A stretch of DNA of 7,736 nucleotides, from NCBI GenBank assembly GCA_900549545.1, contig URPA01000076.1, positions 1 to 7,736 on the forward strand. The letters run 5' to 3'. The stretch comes from an uncultured Eubacteriales bacterium. Its GTDB lineage: Bacteria; Bacillota; Clostridia; Oscillospirales; Oscillospiraceae. Of the stretch, positions 1-6,946 are shown in pieces; position 1 is the first letter of the stretch, and every line of letters starts with the position of its first letter. Both the position numbers and the translations under genes were made by a program. The notes under the pieces are model-generated. The model was given only the letters and a program-made list of their open reading frames with translations, was not told where the DNA came from and did not search any database.

Positions 1-9
1 AAAACTTAT

Positions 10-57
10 TTTAACTTTATTCGCCGCTTCCGAGCGGCGAACTCTGCGAGGCTTTGT
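10..57 (-). repeat. Dispersed intergenic repeat, copy 1
   Basis: Reverse-complement copy of the element at 6601-6645: 23 identical bases (35-57), then a 9-bp hairpin with arms 20-28 and 33-41 and loop TCCG. It starts 63 nt after the sirtuin stop, in the sense of that transcript, as the other copy does behind hppA. The window edge cuts it off, so its full extent is unknown. Confidence 0.8.
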
Positions 58-84
58 TTATCTTCAATATGTTTTAATTGTCCG

Positions 85-119
85 CTTTCAAAACTCAAAA
101 ATTTTTCATTTTTTGAAAG
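85..119 (-). terminator. AT-rich inverted repeat after the sirtuin gene, possible terminator
   Basis: Perfect 9-bp arms 85-93 and 111-119 around a 17-nt A/T-rich loop, starting 1 nt after the sirtuin stop. No U tract follows on the minus strand, so it is either a weak terminator or a 3'-end stabilising hairpin. Confidence 0.4.
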
Positions 120-120
120 T

Positions 121-987
121 CTATAATTTCTTCAAAACCTCTCCGATATCGCCGTTGATGCAGATCGACTGCTTTTCGATTGCGGAGGGGGCAAAGGCCT
201 CGCCGTAATTTATGCAGGCGTAGATGGCTTTGGGATTTCTCGCCGTCATCTGCAAGAAGGGGTATTTTATTATGACCGGGGTGTTCATGCCGACGCCGAG
301 CTCGAGAAACAGAATATGCCGGCCCTCGTGCCGGCGGAGAAAGTCAGAATATCTCCCGCTCGCCCGATACCAGCCCTCGTCCTGAACAAAACTGTCGTCG
401 GCTCTCAGATTCATTGTCATCGGCTTTCCGCACACGGGACAGTGGGGTATCAGCTCCGCGGGGATTTTCATATCCGCCTGCCGCGCGACCATCGCCCGTA
501 TGGCGGCTTCATTGTCATAGGTCGCATTGTGGCAGGGCTCGCTGCACTGGAACAGGCCGTAATCGCCCTGTGTGTAAAAAAGCCTTTTCTTATCAAAGCC
601 CGCTTTTTGAAACTGATGGTCAACATTCGTCGTCAGCACAAAATAGTCCTTGTCTTTTACAAGCTCGAAAAGGCGCTTATATGTCCCGTTGTCGCCGTCA
701 ACATAGCGGTTGATGTAAATGTATCTTGACCAATACGCCCAATGCTCCTCGGCGCTCCCGAAGGGATAAAACCCGGCGGAATACATATCTTGAAAGCCGT
801 ATTTTTTTATAAAATCCGGGAAATTCTCCTCAAATCTCCGCCCGGAGTACGTGAATCCCGCCGCGGTGGACAGGCCCGCGCCCGCGCCGATAATGACCGC
901 GTCGGCAGTTTCAAGCTCGGCTTTGAGCCGCTCAATCTGCCCGGAGCAGGCGCCGGTAGATGGCCTCGTCACATTCCTTGAAAACAT
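121..987 (-). CDS. Class M sirtuin (SirTM), putative protein ADP-ribosyltransferase
   Basis: A 288-residue sirtuin of the macrodomain-linked class. Family members use NAD+ to ADP-ribosylate a partner protein rather than mainly deacetylating. Visible: NAD-binding GAGAGLSTAAGF at 34-45, TTNVDHQF at 119-126 (the sirtuin NxD motif, N121 and D123), and TQGDYGLFQC at 139-148, where Gln140 stands at the place of the usual catalytic His, as known for class M. A zinc-ribbon-like set is C148, C152, C183 and C186. The Rossmann half continues with LGVGMNTP at 230-237 and ends in ICINGDI at 275-281. The ATG at 987 is preceded by GAGGTGAT with 5-nt spacing, so this start is preferred although it lies 56 bp inside the upstream macrodomain gene; translation is probably coupled. 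The stop is TAG at 121-123. The ADP-ribosylation role and cytoplasmic location are inferred from the family; the acceptor is unknown, since no gcvH-L is visible. Confidence 0.88.
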   Translation of the reverse strand: MFSRNVTRPSTGACSGQIERLKAELETADAVIIGAGAGLSTAAGFTYSGRRFEENFPDFIKKYGFQDMYSAGFYPFGSAEEHWAYWSRYIYINRYVDGDNGTYKRLFELVKDKDYFVLTTNVDHQFQKAGFDKKRLFYTQGDYGLFQCSEPCHNATYDNEAAIRAMVARQADMKIPAELIPHCPVCGKPMTMNLRADDSFVQDEGWYRASGRYSDFLRRHEGRHILFLELGVGMNTPVIIKYPFLQMTARNPKAIYACINYGEAFAPSAIEKQSICINGDIGEVLKKL

Positions 988-1711
988 TGAAAATCACCTC
1001 AATTTCGCTGTGTGTCTGTTCTTTGTACTGTCTTCCGGTGTCAAGCGCTATCTCTGCCGCCTCATCATTCGGAAAGTGAAACTCGCCCGTGGAGATGCAG
1101 CAGAAGGCTATGCTTTTTACGCCGTTTTCATCCGCCAATTCAAGGCAGGCGCGGTAGCAGGCCGAGAGCTCCTCCCTGTCCCGCCGCGTCACCCGCTCGC
1201 CGACGATGGGCCCGACGGTATGAAGGATATAGCGGCACGGGAGATTATACGCGGGCGTGATTTTCGCCCGGCCGGTTTCCTCCTCATGGCCCTGCCGCGC
1301 CATAAGCCCGGCGCATTTAAGGCGCAGCTGAACGCCCGCATAGGTGTGGATGGCGTTATCAATGCAGCCGTGGTTCGGGCAGAAGCAGCCGAGCATCCCA
1401 CTGTTGGCGGCGTTTACAATGGCGTCGCACTCGAGCGTGGTAATGTCCCCGCGCCAGAGATATATGCCCTTTTGCACGCTTTCAAGCTCCGACAGGCGCG
1501 TTATGCCCTTGCGCCGCGTCTCCTCCTGCAAATATGCGTCCTGCACGGCCAGAAATTCCGCCGACACCGGCTCTGGCATACGGACATTGAAGAGCGCCCG
1601 CAGCAGCAGCTTCTGCTCGCGCTCATCCGCCGGAACCGCAATTTCAGAATACTGCGGCTGCTCAGCCAAAAGCGCGGATATTAAATATTCTCTTCTTTCA
1701 CTGTGCGTCAT
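932..1711 (-). CDS. Zinc-dependent macrodomain protein (protein ADP-ribose hydrolase)
   Basis: A 259-residue macrodomain protein of the zinc-containing type that removes ADP-ribose placed by SirTM enzymes. The macro fold runs from about residue 82 to the end: YLWRGDIT 84-91, DAIVNAANSGMLGC 96-109, then CFCPNHGCIDNAIH 109-122, where Cys109 or Cys111, His114 and Cys116 fit the Cys-His-Cys zinc site. ILHTVGP lies at 162-168 and the late loop CCISTGEFHFP at 204-214. Residues 1-80 form a helical N-terminal extension also usual in this class. I chose the ATG at 1711: AGGGGGAGG lies 8 nt upstream. A TTG at 1732 and an ATG at 1717 are in frame, but the former lies upstream of the SD and the latter is only 2 nt from it. 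The gene overlaps the sirtuin gene by 56 bp out of frame, so the two form an operon. Hydrolase activity is a family inference. Confidence 0.9.
   Translation of the reverse strand: MTHSERREYLISALLAEQPQYSEIAVPADEREQKLLLRALFNVRMPEPVSAEFLAVQDAYLQEETRRKGITRLSELESVQKGIYLWRGDITTLECDAIVNAANSGMLGCFCPNHGCIDNAIHTYAGVQLRLKCAGLMARQGHEEETGRAKITPAYNLPCRYILHTVGPIVGERVTRRDREELSACYRACLELADENGVKSIAFCCISTGEFHFPNDEAAEIALDTGRQYKEQTHSEIEVIFNVFKECDEAIYRRLLRAD
993..1000 (-). promoter_or_regulatory. Ribosome binding site of the sirtuin gene, inside the macrodomain gene
   Basis: GAGGTGAT on the minus strand, five bases before the ATG at 987 and within the last codons of the macrodomain gene. It fixes the sirtuin start and shows that the 56-bp overlap is real rather than an overlong ORF call. 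Confidence 0.75.
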
Positions 1712-1719
1712 AAGCATTG

Positions 1720-1728
1720 CCTCCCCCT
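1720..1728 (-). promoter_or_regulatory. Ribosome binding site deciding the macrodomain start
   Basis: AGGGGGAGG on the minus strand, 8 nt from the ATG at 1711 and only 2 nt from the ATG at 1717. The spacing favours 1711 as the real start. Confidence 0.7.
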
Positions 1729-1734
1729 GCAAAA

Positions 1735-1761
1735 GCGGAACTGCCGCGCAGGCAGCTCCGC
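1735..1761 (-). terminator. Hairpin between the MBL-like gene and the macrodomain gene, weak intrinsic terminator
   Basis: Arms 1735-1745 and 1751-1761 pair over 11 bp with one G-U, around a 5-nt loop. Read on the minus strand the stem is followed by only four Us (1731-1734), then GC and directly by the macrodomain SD. It lies in the 59-nt gap after the MBL-like stop. It should terminate or attenuate transcription; the short U tract suggests read-through is possible. Confidence 0.6.
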
Positions 1762-1770
1762 CTCGATTAT

Positions 1771-2562
1771 TTATGCAAAGAAAAATCCGGCTGTCATATC
1801 AAGATAATTTTGACCGCTGTATTGAGGATACTGTTTCTGCACCTCCGCCTTGAACCTTTCAGCATCGGCATGCTCTTCCGCAATCTTTTTCAGGTTTTCA
1901 AGATAGTCGATCTTGGTCTGCGCGTCCTTCATATCCTCCGGCGTGTAGTGCGATGTCAAAATCAGGTCATAGCCTTTTTTGATATAGCCTTTCAGTTGTG
2001 CGATTATTCCGTCCGCGTGACTCGCACCGGCGACGATGGAATGGCAGTCATGCCCCAGCATATGGGTGTAAACGGTATTGATCTCAGGAATCTCAATATC
2101 AAAGGCATCTGTGGTCTGCTTTATCACAAAATCAATACCGCCTACCGTAAGCTTGCCCTCCCCGATAAAATTGCTAATCTTGTGAACGGACTTGTCGAAA
2201 ATATCCCCGAAAGCGTTGGCAAAATTATCTATCAAAGCCTTACCGCCACCGTTTGCTGAGTAATCAGCCGCGTTCCGGGTGGCATATTTCGGCACATCCG
2301 GCATAAACCCGGCGCCCGCTCCGTGGTAAGCGATGAACATACCTTCAACCTTCAAATCCTTCAGATACTCCGCAAGCTCGCTGTTGTTATCAAAGAAGCA
2401 TGGAGACTCAATGATAACCGCGCTGCCGTTTTTCTCAACGACAAACACCTCGTCATCTATAAAATCATTGGTTTTATACGCATGCAGCTTTATGCCGCCA
2501 AAGTCGTAGACATTCATTTCGCCCTTTGCGAGCTTTACACTTTTAAACGTGTTCTTGTTCAT
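1771..2562 (-). CDS. Degenerate metallo-beta-lactamase-fold protein, function unknown
   Basis: A 263-residue soluble protein with no signal peptide or membrane segment. The layout resembles MBL-fold hydrolases: a strand with VVEKNGSAVIIESP at 41-54, KVEGMFIAYHGAGAGF at 71-86 at the place of the metal-binding HxHxDH strand, THMLGHDCHS at 166-175, and DLILTSHYTPED at 199-210. The HxHxDH motif is not intact: only His80 remains with GAGAG after it, plus His171, His174 and His205, so two-metal hydrolysis is doubtful. The C-terminus ends in an unusual YLDMTAGFFFA. The ATG at 2562 has CGGAGG 8 nt upstream and an excellent promoter. It is divergent from the HxlR regulator, which usually means it is the regulated target. 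Base composition appears more AT-rich than the macrodomain and sirtuin genes. The fold is inferred by motif order only; it could be another hydrolase-like family. Confidence 0.55.
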   Translation of the reverse strand: MNKNTFKSVKLAKGEMNVYDFGGIKLHAYKTNDFIDDEVFVVEKNGSAVIIESPCFFDNNSELAEYLKDLKVEGMFIAYHGAGAGFMPDVPKYATRNAADYSANGGGKALIDNFANAFGDIFDKSVHKISNFIGEGKLTVGGIDFVIKQTTDAFDIEIPEINTVYTHMLGHDCHSIVAGASHADGIIAQLKGYIKKGYDLILTSHYTPEDMKDAQTKIDYLENLKKIAEEHADAERFKAEVQKQYPQYSGQNYLDMTAGFFFA

Positions 2563-2624
2563 TTTATTAGCCTCCGTTTTTTGCTTTGTGCTTCGCAGCG
2601 GCCGTCTGCTCAGCTTGTGTCTGC

Positions 2625-2653
2625 ATTATACCGAGCACCATTTTAGCTGTAAA
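2625..2653 (-). promoter_or_regulatory. Promoter of the MBL-like gene
   Basis: On the minus strand a perfect TATAAT (2625-2630) lies 17 bp from TTTACA (2648-2653; 5 of 6 to TTGACA). Transcription would start near 2618, giving a leader of about 55 nt before the ATG at 2562. The -35 box overlaps a palindrome at 2650-2665. Confidence 0.75.
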
Positions 2654-2665
2654 GTACGCACTTTA
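2650..2665. promoter_or_regulatory. Palindrome over the -35 box of the MBL-like gene, candidate operator
   Basis: TAAAGT-ACGC-ACTTTA: perfect 6-bp arms around 4 bp, covering part of the -35 hexamer of the minus-strand promoter. A regulator bound here would block RNA polymerase. Function is inferred from position. Confidence 0.45.
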
Positions 2666-2675
2666 TTGTAGTGTA

Positions 2676-2691
2676 GTTACCTATAAGTAAC
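2676..2691. promoter_or_regulatory. Palindrome GTTAC-N6-GTAAC, candidate HxlR operator
   Basis: GTTACCTATAAGTAAC is a near-perfect 16-bp palindrome (one mismatched pair). Symmetric sites with GTAC-like half-sites fit what dimeric winged-helix HxlR/MarR proteins bind. It lies 22 bp upstream of the MBL-like -35 box and 64 bp upstream of the hxlR -35 box, so it could serve either gene. Confidence 0.5.
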
Positions 2692-2725
2692 CATTGGGCA
2701 ACGGGGCTTTCCGGCTGGCGGAGTG

Positions 2726-2749
2726 CGGAAAAATTTTTCTATTTTTCCG
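2726..2749. repeat. AT-rich inverted repeat upstream of the HxlR gene promoter
   Basis: CGGAAAAA (2726-2733) and TTTTTCCG (2742-2749) are perfect 8-bp arms around an 8-nt T-rich loop, 6 bp before the hxlR -35 box. It could be a second operator, a curved-DNA element or an attenuating hairpin; the sequence alone does not decide. Confidence 0.45.
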
Positions 2750-2755
2750 TTAATC

Positions 2756-2784
2756 TTGACTCTGTTTTGTCTGCATGCTACAAC
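2756..2784 (+). promoter_or_regulatory. Promoter of the HxlR regulator gene
   Basis: TTGACT (2756-2761), a 17-bp spacer and TACAAC (2779-2784) with an extended -10 TG at 2776-2777. Transcription would start near 2791. An in-frame ATG at 2775 lies inside this promoter, which rules it out as the start codon. Confidence 0.65.
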
Positions 2785-2828
2785 CAGAAACAAAGTTTCA
2801 AAAAGAAACTATTGGGAGAGGTGATATT

Positions 2829-3164
2829 ATGAGTGAGCAAAACGCGGTGCGAGAGCTGCCCGCCTGCCCTGTGGAGACGACGCTTACCCTGATAGGCGAT
2901 AAATGGAAGGTGCTCATCCTGCGCGACCTGCTCACCGGCACCAAAAGATTCGGGGAGCTTAAAAGGTCTGTCGGCAGTGTCTCGCAGAAGGTGCTGACCG
3001 CGCAGCTTAGGGCGATGGAGGAGAGCGGCCTGCTGACGAGGAAGGTGTATGCCGAGGTTCCGCCAAGGGTGGAATACTCCCTGACGGAGCTGGGGCTCAG
3101 TCTGCGCCCGATTCTGGACGCAATGCAGACCTGGGGCGAGGGGTATAAGGCACGGCTCGAATAA
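2829..3164 (+). CDS. HxlR-family winged-helix transcriptional regulator
   Basis: A 111-residue DNA-binding protein, the usual size for the family. It has ACPVETTLTLIGDKWKVLIL at 12-31, the HxlR signature, followed by the recognition region RFGELKRSVGSVSQKVLTAQ at 40-59 and the wing plus dimer helix EYSLTELGLSL at 82-92. Cys13 in the CPVE motif corresponds to the N-terminal Cys that senses thiol stress or electrophiles in studied members such as YodB and HypR. GGGAGAGGTGAT ends 3 nt before the ATG at 2829; the ATG at 2775 is rejected because it sits in the promoter. The gene is divergent from the MBL-like gene across a 266-bp region with palindromes, so it probably represses that gene and possibly itself. 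The stop is followed at once by a bidirectional terminator. Ligand and targets are inferred. Confidence 0.9.
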   Translation: MSEQNAVRELPACPVETTLTLIGDKWKVLILRDLLTGTKRFGELKRSVGSVSQKVLTAQLRAMEESGLLTRKVYAEVPPRVEYSLTELGLSLRPILDAMQTWGEGYKARLE

Positions 3165-3203
3165 AAAAGGGCTGGTATTCATTGAGAATACCAGCTCTTT
3201 TTT
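3163..3203. terminator. Bidirectional intrinsic terminator between hxlR-type gene and degV
   Basis: Arms 3163-3180 and 3186-3203 pair over 18 positions with a single G-T mismatch, around a 5-nt loop. A run of six As on one side and six Ts on the other makes it work on both strands. It overlaps the hxlR-type stop codon and lies 6 nt beyond the degV stop. Confidence 0.9.
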
Positions 3204-3208
3204 ATTCC

Positions 3209-4060
3209 TTATTCATTTATGAACAGCACGCCAAGGGTCTTGGGGCCGCAGTGGGAAGAAACCGTGCAGCCCGCGAGAGTGTGATGTATGCGCCGGACAT
3301 TGGGGGCGCACTCGCGGATGAGGGCCTCGAGCTCCTTTATGGTGCTCTCCTCCACCTCGCCTGATTCGGTGATGAACACATGCTCGCCGCGGATGTTCTT
3401 ACCGGCAAGGCGCTCTTTAATATACTGCCTGTACACAGTCTCTATACTGCCGCGGTATTTCTTATAAACCTCGAGCTTGCCGCCGGTCATATGCAGCGCG
3501 GGCTTGAGATGCAGCAGGTTTGCCCCCAGCGCCGCGACGCCGGAGCAGCGGCCGCCCTTCCACATGAACTGGAGCGTGTCCAGCACAAAGCTTGTGTCGA
3601 CCTTATCCGTCAGCCGCTCAAGCTCGGCGGCGATATCCCTCGCGCACCAGCCGAGGTCACGCAGGCGCGCGCCCTCTAGCGCCAGCAGGCCCACACCGGT
3701 GGAGAGCATACGGCTGTCCACAGTGTAGACGCCCTCAAGCTCCTGCGCGGCGAGGCGCGCGGCGTTGAGTGTGTTTGAAAGCTCAGAGCTTATGTCCAGA
3801 TGCACGACCTCATACCCCGCCTCGACAAAGCCGCCGAAAAAGTCGAGGAAATCCTGCACGCTCGGCGCGGCGGTCTTGGGCAGGGTCCCGTCCTTGCGGT
3901 AGCGGGCGTACATATCAGCCGGGGTGAAGCTCGTCCCGTCCAAAAAGCTGCTCTCGCCCAGAACAATGGTGAGGGGGATAATCTTTATATTAAATTCTGC
4001 TTTAAGCTCCTCCGACAGGTCGCAGGTGCTGTCCGCGGTTATGATTACAGGCTTTGTCAT
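3209..4060 (-). CDS. DegV family fatty-acid-binding protein (FakB-like)
   Basis: A 283-residue cytoplasmic DegV protein. Family members bind a fatty acid and, as FakB, present it to the FakA kinase to make acyl-phosphate for phospholipids. Visible: VIITADSTCDLSEEL at 5-19 in the first alpha/beta domain, KTAAPSVQDF at 62-71, LDISSELSNTLNAA at 88-101 (Ser/Thr that hold the carboxylate in family structures), VDSRMLSTGVG at 114-124, FMWKGGRCSG at 165-174, LKPALHMTGG at 185-194, and the C-terminal SSHCGPKTLGVLF at 268-280. The ATG at 4060 has GGAGAGAG just upstream; a longer in-frame start at 4132 would add 24 residues that lie upstream of that RBS and match no DegV feature. No fakA is nearby. The gene ends at the shared terminator. 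Fatty-acid specificity cannot be read from the sequence. Confidence 0.93.
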   Translation of the reverse strand: MTKPVIITADSTCDLSEELKAEFNIKIIPLTIVLGESSFLDGTSFTPADMYARYRKDGTLPKTAAPSVQDFLDFFGGFVEAGYEVVHLDISSELSNTLNAARLAAQELEGVYTVDSRMLSTGVGLLALEGARLRDLGWCARDIAAELERLTDKVDTSFVLDTLQFMWKGGRCSGVAALGANLLHLKPALHMTGGKLEVYKKYRGSIETVYRQYIKERLAGKNIRGEHVFITESGEVEESTIKELEALIRECAPNVRRIHHTLAGCTVSSHCGPKTLGVLFINE

Positions 4061-4094
4061 ATGACTCTCTCCTTTTTTCTGTTTTACCGCAGGA

Positions 4095-4123
4095 ATAATA
4101 ACACACATATTTCCCGCGGGCAA
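4095..4123 (-). promoter_or_regulatory. Possible degV promoter
   Basis: On the minus strand TTGCCC (4118-4123), a 17-bp spacer and TATTAT (4095-4100). Four and five of six bases match consensus. It would give a leader of about 25-30 nt before the ATG at 4060. Confidence 0.45.
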
Positions 4124-4485
4124 TATTTTCACCCCGCAATAAATGTTAACTTATTGCAAATTTTTGAAGCATTCATTTCTCCATGCCGCTTTGCCGCCGT
4201 TACTCAGGAGCGGCAGTATGTGTAAAATATACAAACAGAAACTTAGTTTTCTCTATTTGGTTTTGTTCAATTTTGTTTTTTATGAGGTGCAAAATGCTCG
4301 AAAACCGCCCGTTATTTTTTTCACTTGCCGCATTTGGTATGCAAGATGCGAATAATGTGAATTTAATCCCATTCATCCGGCGGGAATTTTTTGTGCAAAT
4401 CATCCAAAACTTTCTTTTTCTGGCTGTACATTTCAGCGGTTTCAATAAACTTGGTTATTTCAACCAAAAAATCTTGTTTTCCGCC
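4124..4485. other. AT-rich divergent intergenic region without a supported gene
   Basis: This stretch between degV and hppA is much more AT-rich than either gene. Short open frames exist on both strands but lack RBSs, recognisable domains and codon bias like the neighbours. It holds small inverted repeats: 7-bp arms at 4184-4190 and 4209-4215, and TTGGTT/AACCAA at 4451-4456 and 4462-4467. It also holds a GTGTAAAATATAC copy at 4220-4232 that recurs over the hppA promoter. A small RNA cannot be excluded but is not supported. Confidence 0.5.
4220..4232. repeat. GTGTAAAATAYAC repeat, upstream copy
   Basis: GTGTAAAATATAC, a near-palindrome with 5-nt arms around AAA. It matches 12 of 13 bases of the copy at 4506-4518, and both are followed by ACAAA or AAA. 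Possibly a pair of protein-binding sites. Confidence 0.4.
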
Positions 4486-4514
4486 TTGTTATAACTCTGC
4501 GAATAGTGTAAAAT
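4486..4514 (+). promoter_or_regulatory. Likely hppA promoter
   Basis: TTGTTA (4486-4491), a 17-bp spacer and TAAAAT (4509-4514), four and five of six to consensus. The predicted start near 4521 gives a leader of about 35 nt to the ATG at 4556. The -10 box lies within a GTGTA-AAA-TACAC palindrome at 4506-4518. Confidence 0.55.
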
Positions 4515-4518
4515 ACAC
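4506..4518. repeat. GTGTAAAATACAC palindrome over the hppA -10 box
   Basis: Perfect 5-bp arms GTGTA and TACAC around AAA. It covers the -10 hexamer and is the second copy of the motif at 4220-4232, 286 bp away. It could be an operator for hppA, but may be chance in AT-rich DNA. Confidence 0.4.
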
Positions 4519-4555
4519 AAAGCAAGGATAAGTTACTCTGATAGGAGAGAAAAGA

Positions 4556-6547
<1,992 letters not shown>

Positions 6548-6557
6548 TAACAAATCC

Positions 6558-6598
6558 AAAGTACAGCCCCGGGCAATCGTCCGGGGCTGTGCTACTTT
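6558..6598 (+). terminator. Hairpin after hppA, imperfect terminator
   Basis: A 10-bp perfect GC-rich stem (6563-6572 with 6581-6590) extended by AAAGT/ACTTT with a 3-nt bulge. No proper U tract follows, so termination may be inefficient. Its core CGGGCAATCG and flanking stem recur in the hairpin at 6792-6813. Confidence 0.6.
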
Positions 6599-6600
6599 AG

Positions 6601-6645
6601 ACAAAGCCTCGCAGAGTTCGCCGACTGCGGTCGGCGAATTAATTT
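6601..6645 (+). repeat. Dispersed intergenic repeat, copy 2
   Basis: Bases 6601-6623 are identical to the reverse complement of 35-57 over 23 bp. The block begins ACAAAGCCTCGCAGAG and runs into a hairpin (6617-6625 with 6630-6638, loop TGCG). The stem base is shared by the two copies while the inner three pairs differ in a compensatory way. After the stem both copies continue with a similar AT-rich stretch. It starts 54 nt after the hppA stop, in the sense of transcription. Confidence 0.8.
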
Positions 6646-6787
6646 TAATCGTTTTCTGCGGCGGCGTGTACGTCGCAGAAAACACTTTGCACGAAGAGAG
6701 TGTATTTTTGCCCTCCCACGCTGGGCAAAAATGCGCAAACGGAGTGTAATCTCCTTTTGAAGGCAAAGGCTTTGCCTTTGCCTTCAA
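6646..6787. repeat. Cluster of three perfect inverted repeats
   Basis: Three hairpins follow one another without a gene: arms 6651-6660/6674-6683 (10 bp), 6704-6713/6723-6732 (10 bp, ATTTTTGCCC type), and 6757-6770/6774-6787 (14 bp with a 3-nt loop). All are perfect. With the hairpins on either side they form a mosaic typical of dispersed intergenic repeat elements; no transposase or terminal repeat is seen. Confidence 0.75.
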
Positions 6788-6791
6788 GATA

Positions 6792-6820
6792 GCCTCGGGC
6801 AATCGCCCGGGGCCGTTTTT
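6792..6820 (+). terminator. Intrinsic terminator closing the hairpin cluster
   Basis: A 9-bp GC-rich stem (6792-6800 with 6805-6813, one G-U), tetraloop AATC, then CG and five Ts. It is a near-copy (20 of 22 bases) of the core of the hairpin right after hppA, but with a true T tract, so it is probably the effective hppA terminator. Confidence 0.75.
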
Positions 6821-6856
6821 ATATCGTCTTTCAATTCTTAAATCCCCTTAAGCATC

Positions 6857-6885
6857 TTGCTTTATTGGGAAAAACTCTATATAAT
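6857..6885 (+). promoter_or_regulatory. Possible promoter of the CapA-like gene
   Basis: A perfect TATAAT at 6880-6885 lies 17 bp from a weak TTGCTT (6857-6862). The predicted start near 6892 gives a leader of about 55 nt. It lies after the terminator, so the gene is probably transcribed on its own. Confidence 0.5.
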
Positions 6886-6946
6886 ATTTCTGTTTCTCAG
6901 TGTCCTGAATAACGCATATAAATGTTACATATAGATGGGTGCAGAT

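Noticed and set aside
851..1684. 277-codon open frame on the plus strand
   Set aside because: It is antisense to the macrodomain and sirtuin genes, which have clear motifs and RBSs; the product shows no domain.
2775..2828. 18-residue N-terminal extension of the HxlR regulator
   Set aside because: The ATG at 2775 lies within the promoter, while 2829 has a strong RBS and gives a typical family length.
4061..4132. 24-residue N-terminal extension of DegV
   Set aside because: The DegV domain begins right after the ATG at 4060, which has a good GGAGAG RBS; the extension would cover the RBS and promoter.
4200..4445. 81-codon minus-strand open frame in the same gap
   Set aside because: Starts at TTG without an RBS, and its product matches nothing I recognise.
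4183..4494. 103-codon hydrophobic open frame on the plus strand in the degV-hppA gap
   Set aside because: No RBS and no recognisable motif, and it runs into the hppA promoter; AT-rich DNA gives such Phe/Leu-rich frames by chance.
4493..4502. AACTCTGCGA also present in the repeat at 40-49
   Set aside because: Only 10 bases match and the hairpin does not follow; most likely chance.
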